A stretch of 21,890 nt of DNA from a virus: IMG/VR virus record IMGVR_UViG_3300025577_000067, positions 1 to 21,890 of that record. One strand, 5' to 3'. The notes under the pieces were generated by a model. The model was not told where the DNA came from. It ran no database searches and saw nothing but the letters and a program-made list of their open reading frames with translations. Below are positions 1 to 8,342 of this stretch, piece after piece (position 1 is the stretch's first letter; every line of letters begins with the position of its first letter). A program made the position numbers and the translations under genes.

Positions 1-3
1 CAC

Positions 4-34
4 AAAAAAGCGCCACCCGTTGCCAGGTGACGCC
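4..34 (-). terminator. Intrinsic terminator closing the head-gene operon
   Basis: Read on the minus strand, an eight-base-pair stem (GCGTCACC against GGTGGCGC, one T-G wobble) closes an eight-base loop and runs straight into six T residues. It lies about 20 bases past the stop of the last head gene. This is the classic layout of a Rho-independent terminator and implies that the tail genes beyond the window have their own promoter or depend on antitermination. Confidence 0.8.
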
Positions 35-54
35 TTGAGTTGTTATGAATAAAC

Positions 55-264
55 TTATTTGCTTTTCTTAGCTGCTTTCTTAGCTGCCGGAGGCGAGCTG
101 TTTACCTTGCGCTTGTCGTGCGGGTTTTTGATCCATAGTTGGACTTCGCCTGCCTCATCGCAATTCTTGAAAGCATCAAGTGCAACGTCAGCGTTGTCAG
201 AAACCGCCAGCAACTTGTAGTCGCCGTTCGGCTTCTTAATGATAGTAATGCTTGGCTTGTTCAT
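55..264 (-). CDS. Small lysine-tailed head protein, unknown function
   Basis: This 69-residue protein starts two bases after the major capsid stop codon (TAA-TC-ATG). Residues 1-50 look like a compact alpha/beta fold with alternating hydrophobic residues. The last 20 residues are Lys/Ala/Pro-rich and end in AAKKAAKKSK, like a flexible nucleic-acid-binding tail. Its place right after the capsid gene is where lambda keeps its small head-completion gene FI, but no sequence match to FI can be seen, so that role is inference from position only. It is the last gene before a terminator. A similar Lys/Ala run occurs in the small terminase of this phage. Confidence 0.7.
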   Translation of the reverse strand: MNKPSITIIKKPNGDYKLLAVSDNADVALDAFKNCDEAGEVQLWIKNPHDKRKVNSSPPAAKKAAKKSK

Positions 265-266
265 GA

Positions 267-1151
267 TTAAGCTGTGGTTACGCGAACGCCGTAGTCTACA
301 CCCTTAGCAACGCCGTAAAGGAGGTTGCAGTTGTAGTATAGGATGCCGTCAGAGTCATACCAGCGACGGAACTGGACAGGAAGTCCAAGGCCTGGGATAG
401 TGACTGTTTCAACTTCGATGCCTGCTTGTGCAGCCATTTCAGAATCAACTGTGCGTCCAGCCATGAGAAGAGCGTTCTTCTGGAAGGCGAAGGCGGCGAG
501 GTTCTCAGCATTGGCATCAGCCAAGTCTGTTTCGTGAACGTCGAAGCGTGCAACGCGTGGAACGGTTGCGTTCTGCTTGTCAGCGATGATTCCTGGAATC
601 TCTGCGCTGTTCATGCTCTTAACGAGTGAAGCGTAGTAGCTAGGATTCATGAAGATGCTGCGTCCATCCTTGGATGCTTTCTTGGTGTCGGTCAGAGTAG
701 CTCCAAGATCAGCGAGGTCGTCGCGATCAAAGTTTGCTGCAGTAATTACCGACGATGTTGAAAAATTGGCCACAGTGACCAAATTCCAAATATCGCCGAA
801 CACCTTGTCACCCAAAGCCTGCAATGCTGGCTCGATGAAAAGAGCGTTTAGGTTGATAGCGGATTTGCTGCGCTCTACGTCGGTGAAGCCATAGGTGAAA
901 CCATAGTGAGTTCCGAGCGTGATTGTAGCGGCGGTCGTTACCACATCGGCTGATGCTGTCTTGTAGCCTGTGCTCATGTCAGCAGCAGTCGGCTTGGTTG
1001 GGTAACGAGTTGTTACTGATTCGCCGGCGTCTCTTACGTCTGAAGAGAAGTCAGTGGTCAGTGCGGAAAGAGGAGCAAAGCAGGATTGAAGTCCATTTAA
1101 GCTCTCTTGTGCGATTTCTGCTAGGTTTGCCCCAGCGATTGTATTAGCCAT
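267..1151 (-). CDS. Major capsid protein (HK97-fold type, probable)
   Basis: This 294-residue protein should form the icosahedral shell. The call rests on position (portal, then protease/scaffold, then this gene), length and general sequence character: a short helical N-terminus, a Thr/Ser/Ala-rich beta region around residues 40-90, a long helix near 95-125, and a C-terminal part rich in beta strands with Tyr/Gly-rich ends. It resembles P22-coat-like proteins more than lambda gpE, though this cannot be settled by eye. No cleavable delta domain is evident, which fits scaffolding being supplied by the neighbouring protease fusion. The leader before the ATG is rich in AACC and CAAA repeats and has no Shine-Dalgarno sequence. 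Confidence 0.85.
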   Translation of the reverse strand: MANTIAGANLAEIAQESLNGLQSCFAPLSALTTDFSSDVRDAGESVTTRYPTKPTAADMSTGYKTASADVVTTAATITLGTHYGFTYGFTDVERSKSAINLNALFIEPALQALGDKVFGDIWNLVTVANFSTSSVITAANFDRDDLADLGATLTDTKKASKDGRSIFMNPSYYASLVKSMNSAEIPGIIADKQNATVPRVARFDVHETDLADANAENLAAFAFQKNALLMAGRTVDSEMAAQAGIEVETVTIPGLGLPVQFRRWYDSDGILYYNCNLLYGVAKGVDYGVRVTTA

Positions 1152-1181
1152 AATATGTTATTTTGGTTTGTGGTTGGTTGG

Positions 1182-2255
1182 TTATGATTTGCGATGCTTA
1201 TTCTCGGCATACCAAACGTTTTTAGCGTCAAGCCCTTGCTCGTCGCCAACTCGTTTGTATTCTGCCCAAAACTCATCGCTTGAGATTTTGTTGTTTTCTT
1301 CGTCGCCTAAGTCGGCAACTGGTGCGTGTGCGGTCACTTGGACAAGCTCGGCTGCCTTAGCTGCCACTGCCTCTTCGGTGATTTCCTTGGTTTGCTCGAT
1401 CTCAGCGTCTTTAGCTTCAAGCTCTGCCGCCTTGGTTTCTGCCTCGGCTGCTTTAGCTTCAAGCTCGGCTGCAACCTTCTCAAAGGATGCCTCTGCGGCT
1501 TCCATTGTCAATGCTGCTGAAGCAAGCTCAGTGGTGATTTCCTCAACCTTAGCTTCAAGAGCCTGATTGATGACAACCTGCTCAAGTAGGTCTGCGGAGA
1601 TTTCTGTGCTTGCCTTGCTGATTGCGTCGATCTGCTTGGTCAGTGAAACGACTTGCTTCTCGGCTGGCACTTTGATCTCTGCACCTTCTGCCATTGCTGT
1701 GATATCGCCGGCTGCTGCGCGTAGGCCTGTGCTGATGTGATCAACAAACCCAGCGTCAAATGCTTCTTGTGCTGTGAACCAGGTTTCCTCGTCCATGAGG
1801 TTTTTTAGTTCGTCAGCCTCGTATTGACTGCGACCGTATGAGCTGAGGATGCTGGCGCTCATCTTGTCGAGCAAGTCAGCGTCGGCACGTAGTTCGTCAG
1901 CGTCACCCATTGAGAATGTCCACGGGTTGTGAATCATTAGCAGGGCGTTGTCTGCCATGTGCACTTCGTCGCCTGCCATAGCGATGACTGATGCCATGCT
2001 GGCAGCCAATCCATCAATGTGAGTGATCACTTTTGCTGGGTGGCGTTGGAGTGCATTAAACATTGCGTTGCCGTCAATGACTGATCCACCTGGAGAATTG
2101 ATCCTGAGGTTGATTGTGTCTGCGTTAATGTCTTTCAGCTCGTCAACGAATTGCTTCGCATTAACATCAAATGACCCAATAGCGTCATAGATGCTGATTT
2201 CAGCGGAGGTTTCACCCTCGGCTGCTGTCATATTATACCATGTATTATTGGTCAT
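1182..2255 (-). CDS. ClpP-like prohead protease fused to scaffold
   Basis: This 357-residue protein is probably a head-maturation protease with an internal scaffold. Residues 15-180 carry the ClpP/crotonase fold: INSPGGSV near 52-59, the likely nucleophile Ser86 in GLAASMASVIAMAG, and His109 in MIHNPW. From about residue 200 to 320 the sequence becomes a long Ala/Glu/Lys coiled coil with repeated AELEAKxAE units, typical of scaffolding proteins. Lambda makes protease C and scaffold Nu3 from one overlapping gene; here the two functions appear to be one protein, and an internal start could release scaffold alone. The gene overlaps the portal end by 11 bases and precedes the capsid gene, so it acts inside the prohead before DNA packaging. 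Confidence 0.93.
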   Translation of the reverse strand: MTNNTWYNMTAAEGETSAEISIYDAIGSFDVNAKQFVDELKDINADTINLRINSPGGSVIDGNAMFNALQRHPAKVITHIDGLAASMASVIAMAGDEVHMADNALLMIHNPWTFSMGDADELRADADLLDKMSASILSSYGRSQYEADELKNLMDEETWFTAQEAFDAGFVDHISTGLRAAAGDITAMAEGAEIKVPAEKQVVSLTKQIDAISKASTEISADLLEQVVINQALEAKVEEITTELASAALTMEAAEASFEKVAAELEAKAAEAETKAAELEAKDAEIEQTKEITEEAVAAKAAELVQVTAHAPVADLGDEENNKISSDEFWAEYKRVGDEQGLDAKNVWYAENKHRKS

Positions 2256-3741
2256 CTGTTGTATCTGTGTTGTTGTTGTTGTCTGTTTCTGGCAAAATGT
2301 CGCCAGGTTTAGTGAGAATTGATAGCTCTGCCACGTTGTGGCCGTAGTCTTCAGCGACCTTTTTAAGTAGTGCTAATTCCTTGGCGCGTTGTATTACGAT
2401 ATCGTCATAGCTCTCGCCTCTGCGCTCAGTGATGTCGGTTGCTGTAATTAAGCCTGCTCGCAAATCTTCAATATCGGCAGAGCGCATTCTGCCCTCGTCA
2501 ACTGTAAATTCTGCCGGCTTGGTGAAGGTTACTTTCCACCAGTCTTTTGGTAATGAGTAAACGCCCATCTTGGCACGCTTGGCAATGATGTATTGAGCGC
2601 ATCGCTTGTATCCGCCTTCTAGTGTCTCGCGTCTAGCTGCTATTGATTTGTTAATGTCTGCGCTGAAACCACGCACGCCAGCACCGCCAACGGCTGAACT
2701 GTCTAGCATTTCTCTGCGCCATCCAAGGGCGTAGAATGCCGATTGCTCGACAAGCTGAGTGAACTTTAACCAACCCTCTGGTGGGTCGTTAGCTGTGTGT
2801 GCTTTGAGTGAGCCGCCGTTCTTAATGATGCGGATCATGCCACTGTCCATGTAGGTTGTTGCTGGTGTGCTTGAACCTCCACCGATGCCTAGTGCATTGC
2901 GCCCGATGTCGCGTGTGCCTGACTCGGTTGACTCAACAAGCGTTAATATGCTGTTGATTTTTTGCTTCATCTTCTGCGCGTCTCTCGTCTCTGATAAATC
3001 ATACCAGTCGAGAATTGCCGCCGCGATTGTTGGCGTGCCACGCCCTTGGCTGAACCATTCCATGTCGGTGAAATGAACCACTGAATTTGCTGGAATATCT
3101 TGGAAGCCTTTGGCCCTGCTGTCGTCTTTAACTCGGTAAGCAATCGGTGCCATGTAGTCATCGACAATAACGCCTGTAAGAATCCTGCGCCCGTTGTATG
3201 CTGGGTTGTCGCTGATATATCCATCACGGCAATCACCCCAGTCGCCAACGCGGTGAGCTTCTAAAAATTGCAGCTTGGGAAAACCCGTGTCTGGCTGCTC
3301 GGTAAGTATCACAAAGAAGTCACCATCCACGTCGAGCAACTTGCTGCCGCGCCAGATGTTCTTTCTGAATCCAAAGTTGCTGCCCCTCAAGTCGAAGGCT
3401 TGATCGAGCTTTTTAAAATCCTCTTCGACTGCAAGGGCAAAGTCAGTATCAGCGCTAAGTGATTGCAGCCGCCAGCTTCCGCCATAAACGTAGTTTGCTT
3501 TTTGCTTAACTGCGCCGGCAATGCTGCTGAATGATTGGTAAATGTAGCGACTGTCACCGAGCATCATCTTATGACGATGCGCCGTCATCATGTCGGCAAT
3601 GTCGTTTGACAAGTTGTTGGTGTTGAGCCTGCGCTGGTCGTTACGCCCGCCACTGTAAAACTCGCTGCTGCCGCCTCGATATTGTTGCGTGTTGCGTGCG
3701 CTCGCTCTGCCGTATGTCGATTTAAGTGGTGAGACTGCCAT
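2245..3741 (-). CDS. Portal protein, lambda gpB family
   Basis: This 498-residue protein should form the dodecameric ring at one capsid vertex through which DNA is packaged. It matches the lambda portal family in length, order and motifs: an N-terminal region with an AHRHKMM segment near residues 53-59, a DVDGDFFVIL strand near 132-141, the FLEAHRVGDW segment and the later HFTDMEWFSQGRGTP stretch that is characteristic of the family. The C-terminus is Asp/Asn/Thr-rich and probably disordered. It begins two bases after the upstream stop codon (TAA-TC-ATG) and overlaps the protease start. The low-complexity Asn/Thr/Asp tail comes from a CAACAA-type repeat in the DNA. Confidence 0.93.
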   Translation of the reverse strand: MAVSPLKSTYGRASARNTQQYRGGSSEFYSGGRNDQRRLNTNNLSNDIADMMTAHRHKMMLGDSRYIYQSFSSIAGAVKQKANYVYGGSWRLQSLSADTDFALAVEEDFKKLDQAFDLRGSNFGFRKNIWRGSKLLDVDGDFFVILTEQPDTGFPKLQFLEAHRVGDWGDCRDGYISDNPAYNGRRILTGVIVDDYMAPIAYRVKDDSRAKGFQDIPANSVVHFTDMEWFSQGRGTPTIAAAILDWYDLSETRDAQKMKQKINSILTLVESTESGTRDIGRNALGIGGGSSTPATTYMDSGMIRIIKNGGSLKAHTANDPPEGWLKFTQLVEQSAFYALGWRREMLDSSAVGGAGVRGFSADINKSIAARRETLEGGYKRCAQYIIAKRAKMGVYSLPKDWWKVTFTKPAEFTVDEGRMRSADIEDLRAGLITATDITERRGESYDDIVIQRAKELALLKKVAEDYGHNVAELSILTKPGDILPETDNNNNTDTTDDQ

Positions 3742-3743
3742 GA

Positions 3744-4094
3744 TTAACTGCGGTTATTATAAAAAGCGATGCGAGCTGTCATTGTGTCAGTGACCTCGTC
3801 GTTAGCATCAAGCACGTAAGTTTGCAACTCAGCATCTGTCATCTGCCCACCTGATGCGCCGCCAAGTGATATGCGTTTGTATGCCAATCGAATCATTTCT
3901 GTGAAATCAAATGCGCCCCAATTAGGAGGCAGTTCATAGCTGAAACTTTTTCCGCTTAGTGATGCATTAATCATGCGAGCGCCGCCCTGTTGCACCGTCT
4001 CTAGCTGTGCTGCGGTTAGCTGCTCAAGCAGTGACAGTGTAGCGGTAACAGATTTGTCGGCTTGTAGCCAGACTGTGAAGAGCAATGCACGCAT
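3744..4094 (-). CDS. Probable gpW-like head-tail joining protein
   Basis: This 116-residue protein sits between terminase and portal, where lambda has gene W. The middle holds a segment (residues about 30-75) with a leading helix, a short beta hairpin around SLSGKSFSYEL and a following helix with an EMIRLAYKRI core, which is similar in pattern to gpW. It is longer than lambda gpW, which has 68 residues; the extra sequence is at both ends. The function is inferred mostly from gene order. An alternative is a small structural protein unrelated to W. The 49-base gap before it contains AT-rich sequence and no clear ribosome-binding site. Confidence 0.65.
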   Translation of the reverse strand: MRALLFTVWLQADKSVTATLSLLEQLTAAQLETVQQGGARMINASLSGKSFSYELPPNWGAFDFTEMIRLAYKRISLGGASGGQMTDAELQTYVLDANDEVTDTMTARIAFYNNRS

Positions 4095-4143
4095 ATTGTG
4101 AAACTATTTAAAGCCTTAAATTTATAATTTGTCAATGATCGAA

Positions 4144-5037
4144 TCATTCAACGGCTACCACGGTGACCGTGACCAGACCCGTGTCTGATGTGCTAGTCAT
4201 GGTTAGCGTGTCGAGAATGGTTGCTGCGTCTGGGTAACTAAGAACCAAGTTGGATGATTGAGTTGTGCTTGCTGTCATCCTGCCACTGTATTCCGTGCCG
4301 ATGGTGTAGTTCATCGTTTGCCCGTTAGCGTCCTCGGTTGTGTGGTCAATGGCCACTGCATAAACCGCCGTTGGTGATGCTAGCGCGAAGCCTTCAAAGT
4401 CAATGTCATCGTTCCAGATGTATGCGCCGTCTGCTGCCACGCCTGCAGTGGTGTTGGCTGATGTGGCTGCTGTGGTGATGCCTGTGCTGGTGTCGTTGTC
4501 GAGCGCAATGTTTAGCGTGGCATCGTTAGCGAATGCCGCAACGATTGTTTCGCTGCCGACGACATAAGAGCCAACTGCTTTGCGAGTCAGCACGATAGCG
4601 GTGTTTGTGCCGCTTACATCAAACATGGCTGCCACATCTGTGTTGGCTGCAATGGCAGTTCTAGCAAGTGCCGCCCAGTCTGCTGCCACCTCATCAGTGA
4701 CGGCAAACGTGATGTTAAGGGGTGAACCTGTTAAGCCTGCCGCTGTGATGGTAGCTTTGCCATTTCCAGCGCCGGTGACTGTGCCCGCTGCGGTTGCTGT
4801 TTCGACTTGCTGCACGGGTGCTGTCCAAGCGTCGCCAGCGGCATCACCTGTTGTCATGTTGAGCGTTGCCGCCGTTGTCGTGCCAGCCAACAAGAAAAAG
4901 GTTTGGTAGGCTTGGTCTGCTGTTGAGTAACTAGCTTTAACGCCTGAGTTAATAGAGACTGATCCAATGTAGCCTGGGCGCGTAGTGTTACCTGTTGCCG
5001 TAAGGCTAAGGTTTGCGGAAGCGTTCGAGATGTTCAT
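4144..5037 (-). CDS. Thr/Ala-rich beta-structured virion-like protein
   Basis: This 297-residue protein is rich in Thr, Ala, Ser, Val and Asp, with almost no Lys or Cys. The central part (about residues 80-205) holds the pattern of a GxAxITAAGLTGSPLNITFAV strand, a helix with WAALARTAIAAN, then IVLTRKAVG and NDATLNIALDN strands. I recognise this as a module widespread in phage virion and tail proteins, whose exact role is unknown to me. The C-terminal 80 residues look like another beta sandwich. It lies between large terminase and the gpW-like gene, an unusual place for such a protein; it could be a capsid decoration protein or a displaced tail component. No signal peptide is visible. Confidence 0.75.
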   Translation of the reverse strand: MNISNASANLSLTATGNTTRPGYIGSVSINSGVKASYSTADQAYQTFFLLAGTTTAATLNMTTGDAAGDAWTAPVQQVETATAAGTVTGAGNGKATITAAGLTGSPLNITFAVTDEVAADWAALARTAIAANTDVAAMFDVSGTNTAIVLTRKAVGSYVVGSETIVAAFANDATLNIALDNDTSTGITTAATSANTTAGVAADGAYIWNDDIDFEGFALASPTAVYAVAIDHTTEDANGQTMNYTIGTEYSGRMTASTTQSSNLVLSYPDAATILDTLTMTSTSDTGLVTVTVVAVE

Positions 5038-5081
5038 GCTGAGTCAGATTACACAAGGTAACTTATTTTGCAATAGTGGAA

Positions 5082-6887
5082 TTACGCATCGTCCTCGCTG
5101 TTGTCTGCGCCGCTCACTCCAACTAAGCCAGCCATTGCCGCGCATACCACTTGCTGTTGCTCTGCGTCACCGTAGTGGTCATCCTTGCTGTCTCGGTTGA
5201 TGAAGTCATAAAACCGCTTGCCGTCTGGCGCTGTCTTGCTTATCCTGTGCCATGCGTTTATCTGGCGCTCATAGACTGAGCCGGCGTTGTCTGCATACGT
5301 CCACACCATCTTGTCGTCTTCTGTTTTGATTGAGCGAATGAGTGAGAGCCTGTTGAGTGCTGAATGTTTACTGAATCGCACTTGCCCAGCATAGCGCCCA
5401 CCCTTAGCTTCTCGCGTGCCTTCTCCGATGTCGATGTATTGAACGTCTGAATAGATGCGCCGCAGCCCGTCCTGGTGTCGGAAGTCCATTGCTTTATCAC
5501 CACGGAAGACCATCCACCCGTTATCGGCTGCGATGCGTTGCACCTGTCCTGTGTTATAGTTGCCGTCCATAAAGACGCGCGAGCCTCGTATGCCGTTCTG
5601 TGTGATCTGCCATTTATCGGCAAGGTCACGAATAGCGCCAACGCTGACAACCTTCTCGCGTTCAATGAGGCGAGATTGCAACACACCATTGATGACGCAC
5701 CAGGCCCTGACCACGACATAGTAGTGATCCTTCTGAACGTCGCAAGTGAGGAACAGCAGAGGCTCTTCACCGCCTTCCGGCTCCCACTTCTCTCCGAGCA
5801 GATACCCGCCGCGTGCGTTCTCTTGCACCTCGTCAGACATATAATCGGATTCGTTCCACGCTTCAGCGAGCTGCTTTCTAACGAAGTTCTCAAGCTTTGA
5901 TAAATCACCGCGTGATCTGGCAATAGTGGCTTCTTTCCACTTTGTGACAAGCTCAGGCCACGGCACATGCACCATTGCATTGTAGTGGTAGAACTCAATG
6001 TCAGGGTCGCCGTTCTCATTCATCTGGATGTAACGCCCTTCCATGTTGCGCCTGTCTTGATCTGCTGGGTTCCACTCAAGCCTGCCCTCGCAAAGCTGGC
6101 ATTGGTAATACACTGAATCGCGCAGCTTTACCCAGTCAATCATTCCTTCCTCATCTATTATTTCCTTACTCGATGCGTAGCGCATACCGCCTGGCGGCAC
6201 CTTGCCATTCACCGCTGGTAGTTTCCAAATGTAAGGTATTTCTTCACCGCAGCAGTCGCATTTGACATGCCATGTTCTCTGCGTCGACTTGCGCCAGAGT
6301 TGGTCGAGTTGACTGCCTGCTGTCTGGCCTGATGATGGCAAGAACATCTGCCAGGACCATGTGAATGAACTCTGCCTGTCATGGATCTGCTCAAGCCATG
6401 ACTCGTCATCCTTGTAAGCCCATGATTCATCAGCGGTAATGCGCTCTAATGTCTTTGAGTTTCTGTTGGCTAATATGCCAGCGGATAGCAGGCGCAGGAA
6501 ACCTTGTGGCGTGCTGGTGTAAAACTTTGTTCTACGCCTCGGCTCGTCTGGAATAATCCTTGTTATTCTCTCCGTGTTATCAATAAGCGGCATAAGCTTA
6601 TCATCGCTTAGCTCTTTTAACGCCTCGGCAGTCAAGTCATAGTGCGCGGCATTGCATGGTGATGTTCCCATGCCATAGAGCTGAATCAGTTGAGCGCATA
6701 AGGTTTTGATATGCTGGACCGAGCCAATCAGACCAACGTAGCCGCCGCGCTTAGTTGCGCCCATTCGCAATGGCTCAAGTAATAACGGGTGGTGTTCCCG
6801 TTTAAAGTTACCATAGTCCAACTGTATGGCTTCCTCAATCCAAACAATGGGGTCGGCTTCTTCGTAATGCTCGACCTCATCTTTCAT
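5082..6887 (-). CDS. Large terminase subunit, lambda gpA family
   Basis: This 601-residue protein is the DNA-packaging motor and nuclease. An N-terminal ATPase region has a degenerate Walker A near residues 55-62 (GSVQHIKT) and a Walker B ITADE at 150-154. A zinc-knuckle pair follows (C210/C213 and C263/C266), a feature of gpA proteins. The C-terminal nuclease domain shows acidic residues in LTCDVQKDHYYV (D383) and VFMDGNYN (D441), with a later DSKDDHYGDAEQQ segment. Its length is slightly below lambda gpA (641). It overlaps the small subunit as ATGA. The gpA family usually implies cos-type cutting and unit-length packaging, but no cos site could be identified in the window. Confidence 0.95.
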   Translation of the reverse strand: MKDEVEHYEEADPIVWIEEAIQLDYGNFKREHHPLLLEPLRMGATKRGGYVGLIGSVQHIKTLCAQLIQLYGMGTSPCNAAHYDLTAEALKELSDDKLMPLIDNTERITRIIPDEPRRRTKFYTSTPQGFLRLLSAGILANRNSKTLERITADESWAYKDDESWLEQIHDRQSSFTWSWQMFLPSSGQTAGSQLDQLWRKSTQRTWHVKCDCCGEEIPYIWKLPAVNGKVPPGGMRYASSKEIIDEEGMIDWVKLRDSVYYQCQLCEGRLEWNPADQDRRNMEGRYIQMNENGDPDIEFYHYNAMVHVPWPELVTKWKEATIARSRGDLSKLENFVRKQLAEAWNESDYMSDEVQENARGGYLLGEKWEPEGGEEPLLFLTCDVQKDHYYVVVRAWCVINGVLQSRLIEREKVVSVGAIRDLADKWQITQNGIRGSRVFMDGNYNTGQVQRIAADNGWMVFRGDKAMDFRHQDGLRRIYSDVQYIDIGEGTREAKGGRYAGQVRFSKHSALNRLSLIRSIKTEDDKMVWTYADNAGSVYERQINAWHRISKTAPDGKRFYDFINRDSKDDHYGDAEQQQVVCAAMAGLVGVSGADNSEDDA

Positions 6888-7693
6888 GGTTTAAGGTAGA
6901 ACTTGCGCTCAGTCTGCACGCAATCAATGAACCACTGTGGCAGGTTAATCTCACCTGGCACCTTAGCCATGCGCTTTAAGCCTTCAAAGACGAGCAAGCC
7001 TGTAAGCATTGGTTTAAGTATCTTACGAACCTCAGCGGGCGGCTTGTTACTTAGCCGCTGGGCGATTTGTTTTGAGTATTTATCGCAGCACGCATTGCCA
7101 CCCCAAATCCAATTTTTAAGAATGCGCTCAACCTCTGGCCGTGGCAATGTCTCGCCACTATCTAAGCCGAGCTTTTTATTGTGCGCTTCCTGTTCGCGTA
7201 TCTGTTTATCAATCTTGAGGTAAGCATCTAGTGCGATTTTCTCCCGTGCGTCGTCTCCTGCCTCTTTGGCTTCCTGAAGCTCAACAAAGTATTCATCGCG
7301 CAGCTCCTCGGCCGTCTTGGTTGCTGTTTTCTTTGCTGCTTTCTTGGCGGTTTTCTTTTTCGGGAACTTGCCTGGGTTGGCGTCCCGGTAAGCACGCTTC
7401 CAATCTTTGCCGCCGGTGATCTTGCTATTAACCATCCATTGGTAAACATCCGCGTCCTTGCCGTCGAAAGGCGCTTTCATTTTCTTCCACCGCACAATGG
7501 TGTCACGAGTAACGTCAAATTCTTTTGCCGTCTCTGATTCAGTTTGCTGCGGCCTCAAGCCTTGCTCCATGCGCTTGAAGTTCTCCACAGCCCTGCGGTC
7601 AGATGCCGTGAGTGTCTTGCCAGCCTTTACCTTCTTGGCGATGTTGCTGATGTTTATTTCCTCAAGTTGTAGGTATTTATCTTTATTTTCCAT
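6884..7693 (-). CDS. Probable small terminase subunit (Nu1-like role)
   Basis: This 269-residue protein precedes and overlaps the large terminase as ATGA, the standard place for the DNA-recognition subunit. Around residues 57-75 the segment TAKEFDVTRDTIVRWKK reads as a helix-turn-helix. A Lys/Ala/Thr-rich linker (KKTAKKAAKKTATK) follows near 112-126, then a helical region with many charged residues and a C-terminal hydrophobic domain that may contact the large subunit. It is longer than lambda Nu1 (181 residues). The ATG at 7693 is chosen because it follows the upstream stop after one base (TAA-T-ATG); an upstream in-frame start would overlap the methyltransferase. Subunit identity is by context and the HTH. 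Confidence 0.75.
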   Translation of the reverse strand: MENKDKYLQLEEINISNIAKKVKAGKTLTASDRRAVENFKRMEQGLRPQQTESETAKEFDVTRDTIVRWKKMKAPFDGKDADVYQWMVNSKITGGKDWKRAYRDANPGKFPKKKTAKKAAKKTATKTAEELRDEYFVELQEAKEAGDDAREKIALDAYLKIDKQIREQEAHNKKLGLDSGETLPRPEVERILKNWIWGGNACCDKYSKQIAQRLSNKPPAEVRKILKPMLTGLLVFEGLKRMAKVPGEINLPQWFIDCVQTERKFYLKP

Positions 7694-7694
7694 A

Positions 7695-8342
7695 TTATTT
7701 TTTTTCAATTACATATCCCGCAAAGTCACCAAAGCGGAAGATTTCAACGGATGGTTGAACCTCTTTCATCGCTAGTGGTCTTTGAACCCCAGCAAGTGAT
7801 AGCTCTTTTGCTAGTATCTCATCAGAGGAAACGCCCGCCGCCGCTTTACCAGCCAAAGCAAGCCGCCATAAAACCGTCGAAATGTAGCCACCCTCAGGTT
7901 CAAATTTATCAAAGATAATTATTGCCCCGCCAGGCTTAATTAAGCCCCTCAATTTGATCATAAAAACCTCCCTCTTTGATGGGGGGATGAACATGAGGCT
8001 CAAATACATTACCGCCAAATCGAAAGGCTTGAAGTCATACTCAGTTGCGTCTGTTACGATTAGCTTGCTTGGCCCATCGTATATGTCAGACATTGCATCC
8101 GAATTATCCAAAGGGATAAACTCTGCTTGCCTATCATTAAGTGTATCAGATAGGGCTTTGCCTATGTTCCCAGTACTTGCCCCTATGTCATAAACTAACC
8201 CATTTTGAGGGATGTAGTGCCGAGCAACGTGAGAGACAACCCCCGTGGTCAAATCATACCAAGGCAATTGTTCCCTTACGTGACGATCAAACTCGTCAGC
8301 AACGTGAGCGGTTTTGAATGTCCAATCTCTAGGAATTTTCAT
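7695..8342 (-). CDS. CmoA-like SAM-dependent methyltransferase
   Basis: This 215-residue protein is a class I methyltransferase. The SAM-binding motif I is VYDIGASTGN (residues 50-59), the acidic residue of motif II lies in PLDNSDAM, and later segments YLSLMFIPPSKRE, IKPGGAIIIFDKF and the final FRFGDFAGYVIEKK match the layout of CmoA, the carboxy-SAM synthase of tRNA wobble modification. No NPPY-type catalytic motif of amino-methyltransferases is seen. The substrate is unknown; DNA, tRNA, or a modified nucleotide are all possible. The start overlaps the cytosine methyltransferase by 14 bases, so the two are probably translated together. The CmoA resemblance is by eye and not proof of carboxy-SAM chemistry. 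Confidence 0.85.
   Translation of the reverse strand: MKIPRDWTFKTAHVADEFDRHVREQLPWYDLTTGVVSHVARHYIPQNGLVYDIGASTGNIGKALSDTLNDRQAEFIPLDNSDAMSDIYDGPSKLIVTDATEYDFKPFDLAVMYLSLMFIPPSKREVFMIKLRGLIKPGGAIIIFDKFEPEGGYISTVLWRLALAGKAAAGVSSDEILAKELSLAGVQRPLAMKEVQPSVEIFRFGDFAGYVIEKK

Noticed and set aside
1168-1566. Open plus-strand frame of 132 codons opposite the protease/scaffold gene.
   Set aside because: It is the antisense of a coiled-coil Ala/Glu-rich coding region; low-complexity Ser/Ala product, no neighbours on that strand.
4132-4152. Palindrome AATGAT-CGA-ATCATT at the end of the 297-residue gene.
   Set aside because: AT-rich, short and without a following T run on the transcribed strand; neither a terminator nor a clear operator.
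5475-5900. 141-codon plus-strand frame opposite the large terminase.
   Set aside because: Antisense to conserved terminase coding sequence; no start signal or family resemblance.
5258-6019. 253-codon minus-strand frame inside the large terminase.
   Set aside because: Shifted frame of a well-recognised terminase with an odd composition; no domain seen.
7320-7370. Short tandem repeat coding for Lys/Ala in the small terminase.
   Set aside because: Ordinary low-complexity linker; similar to the basic tail at 60-95 but not a mobile or regulatory repeat.
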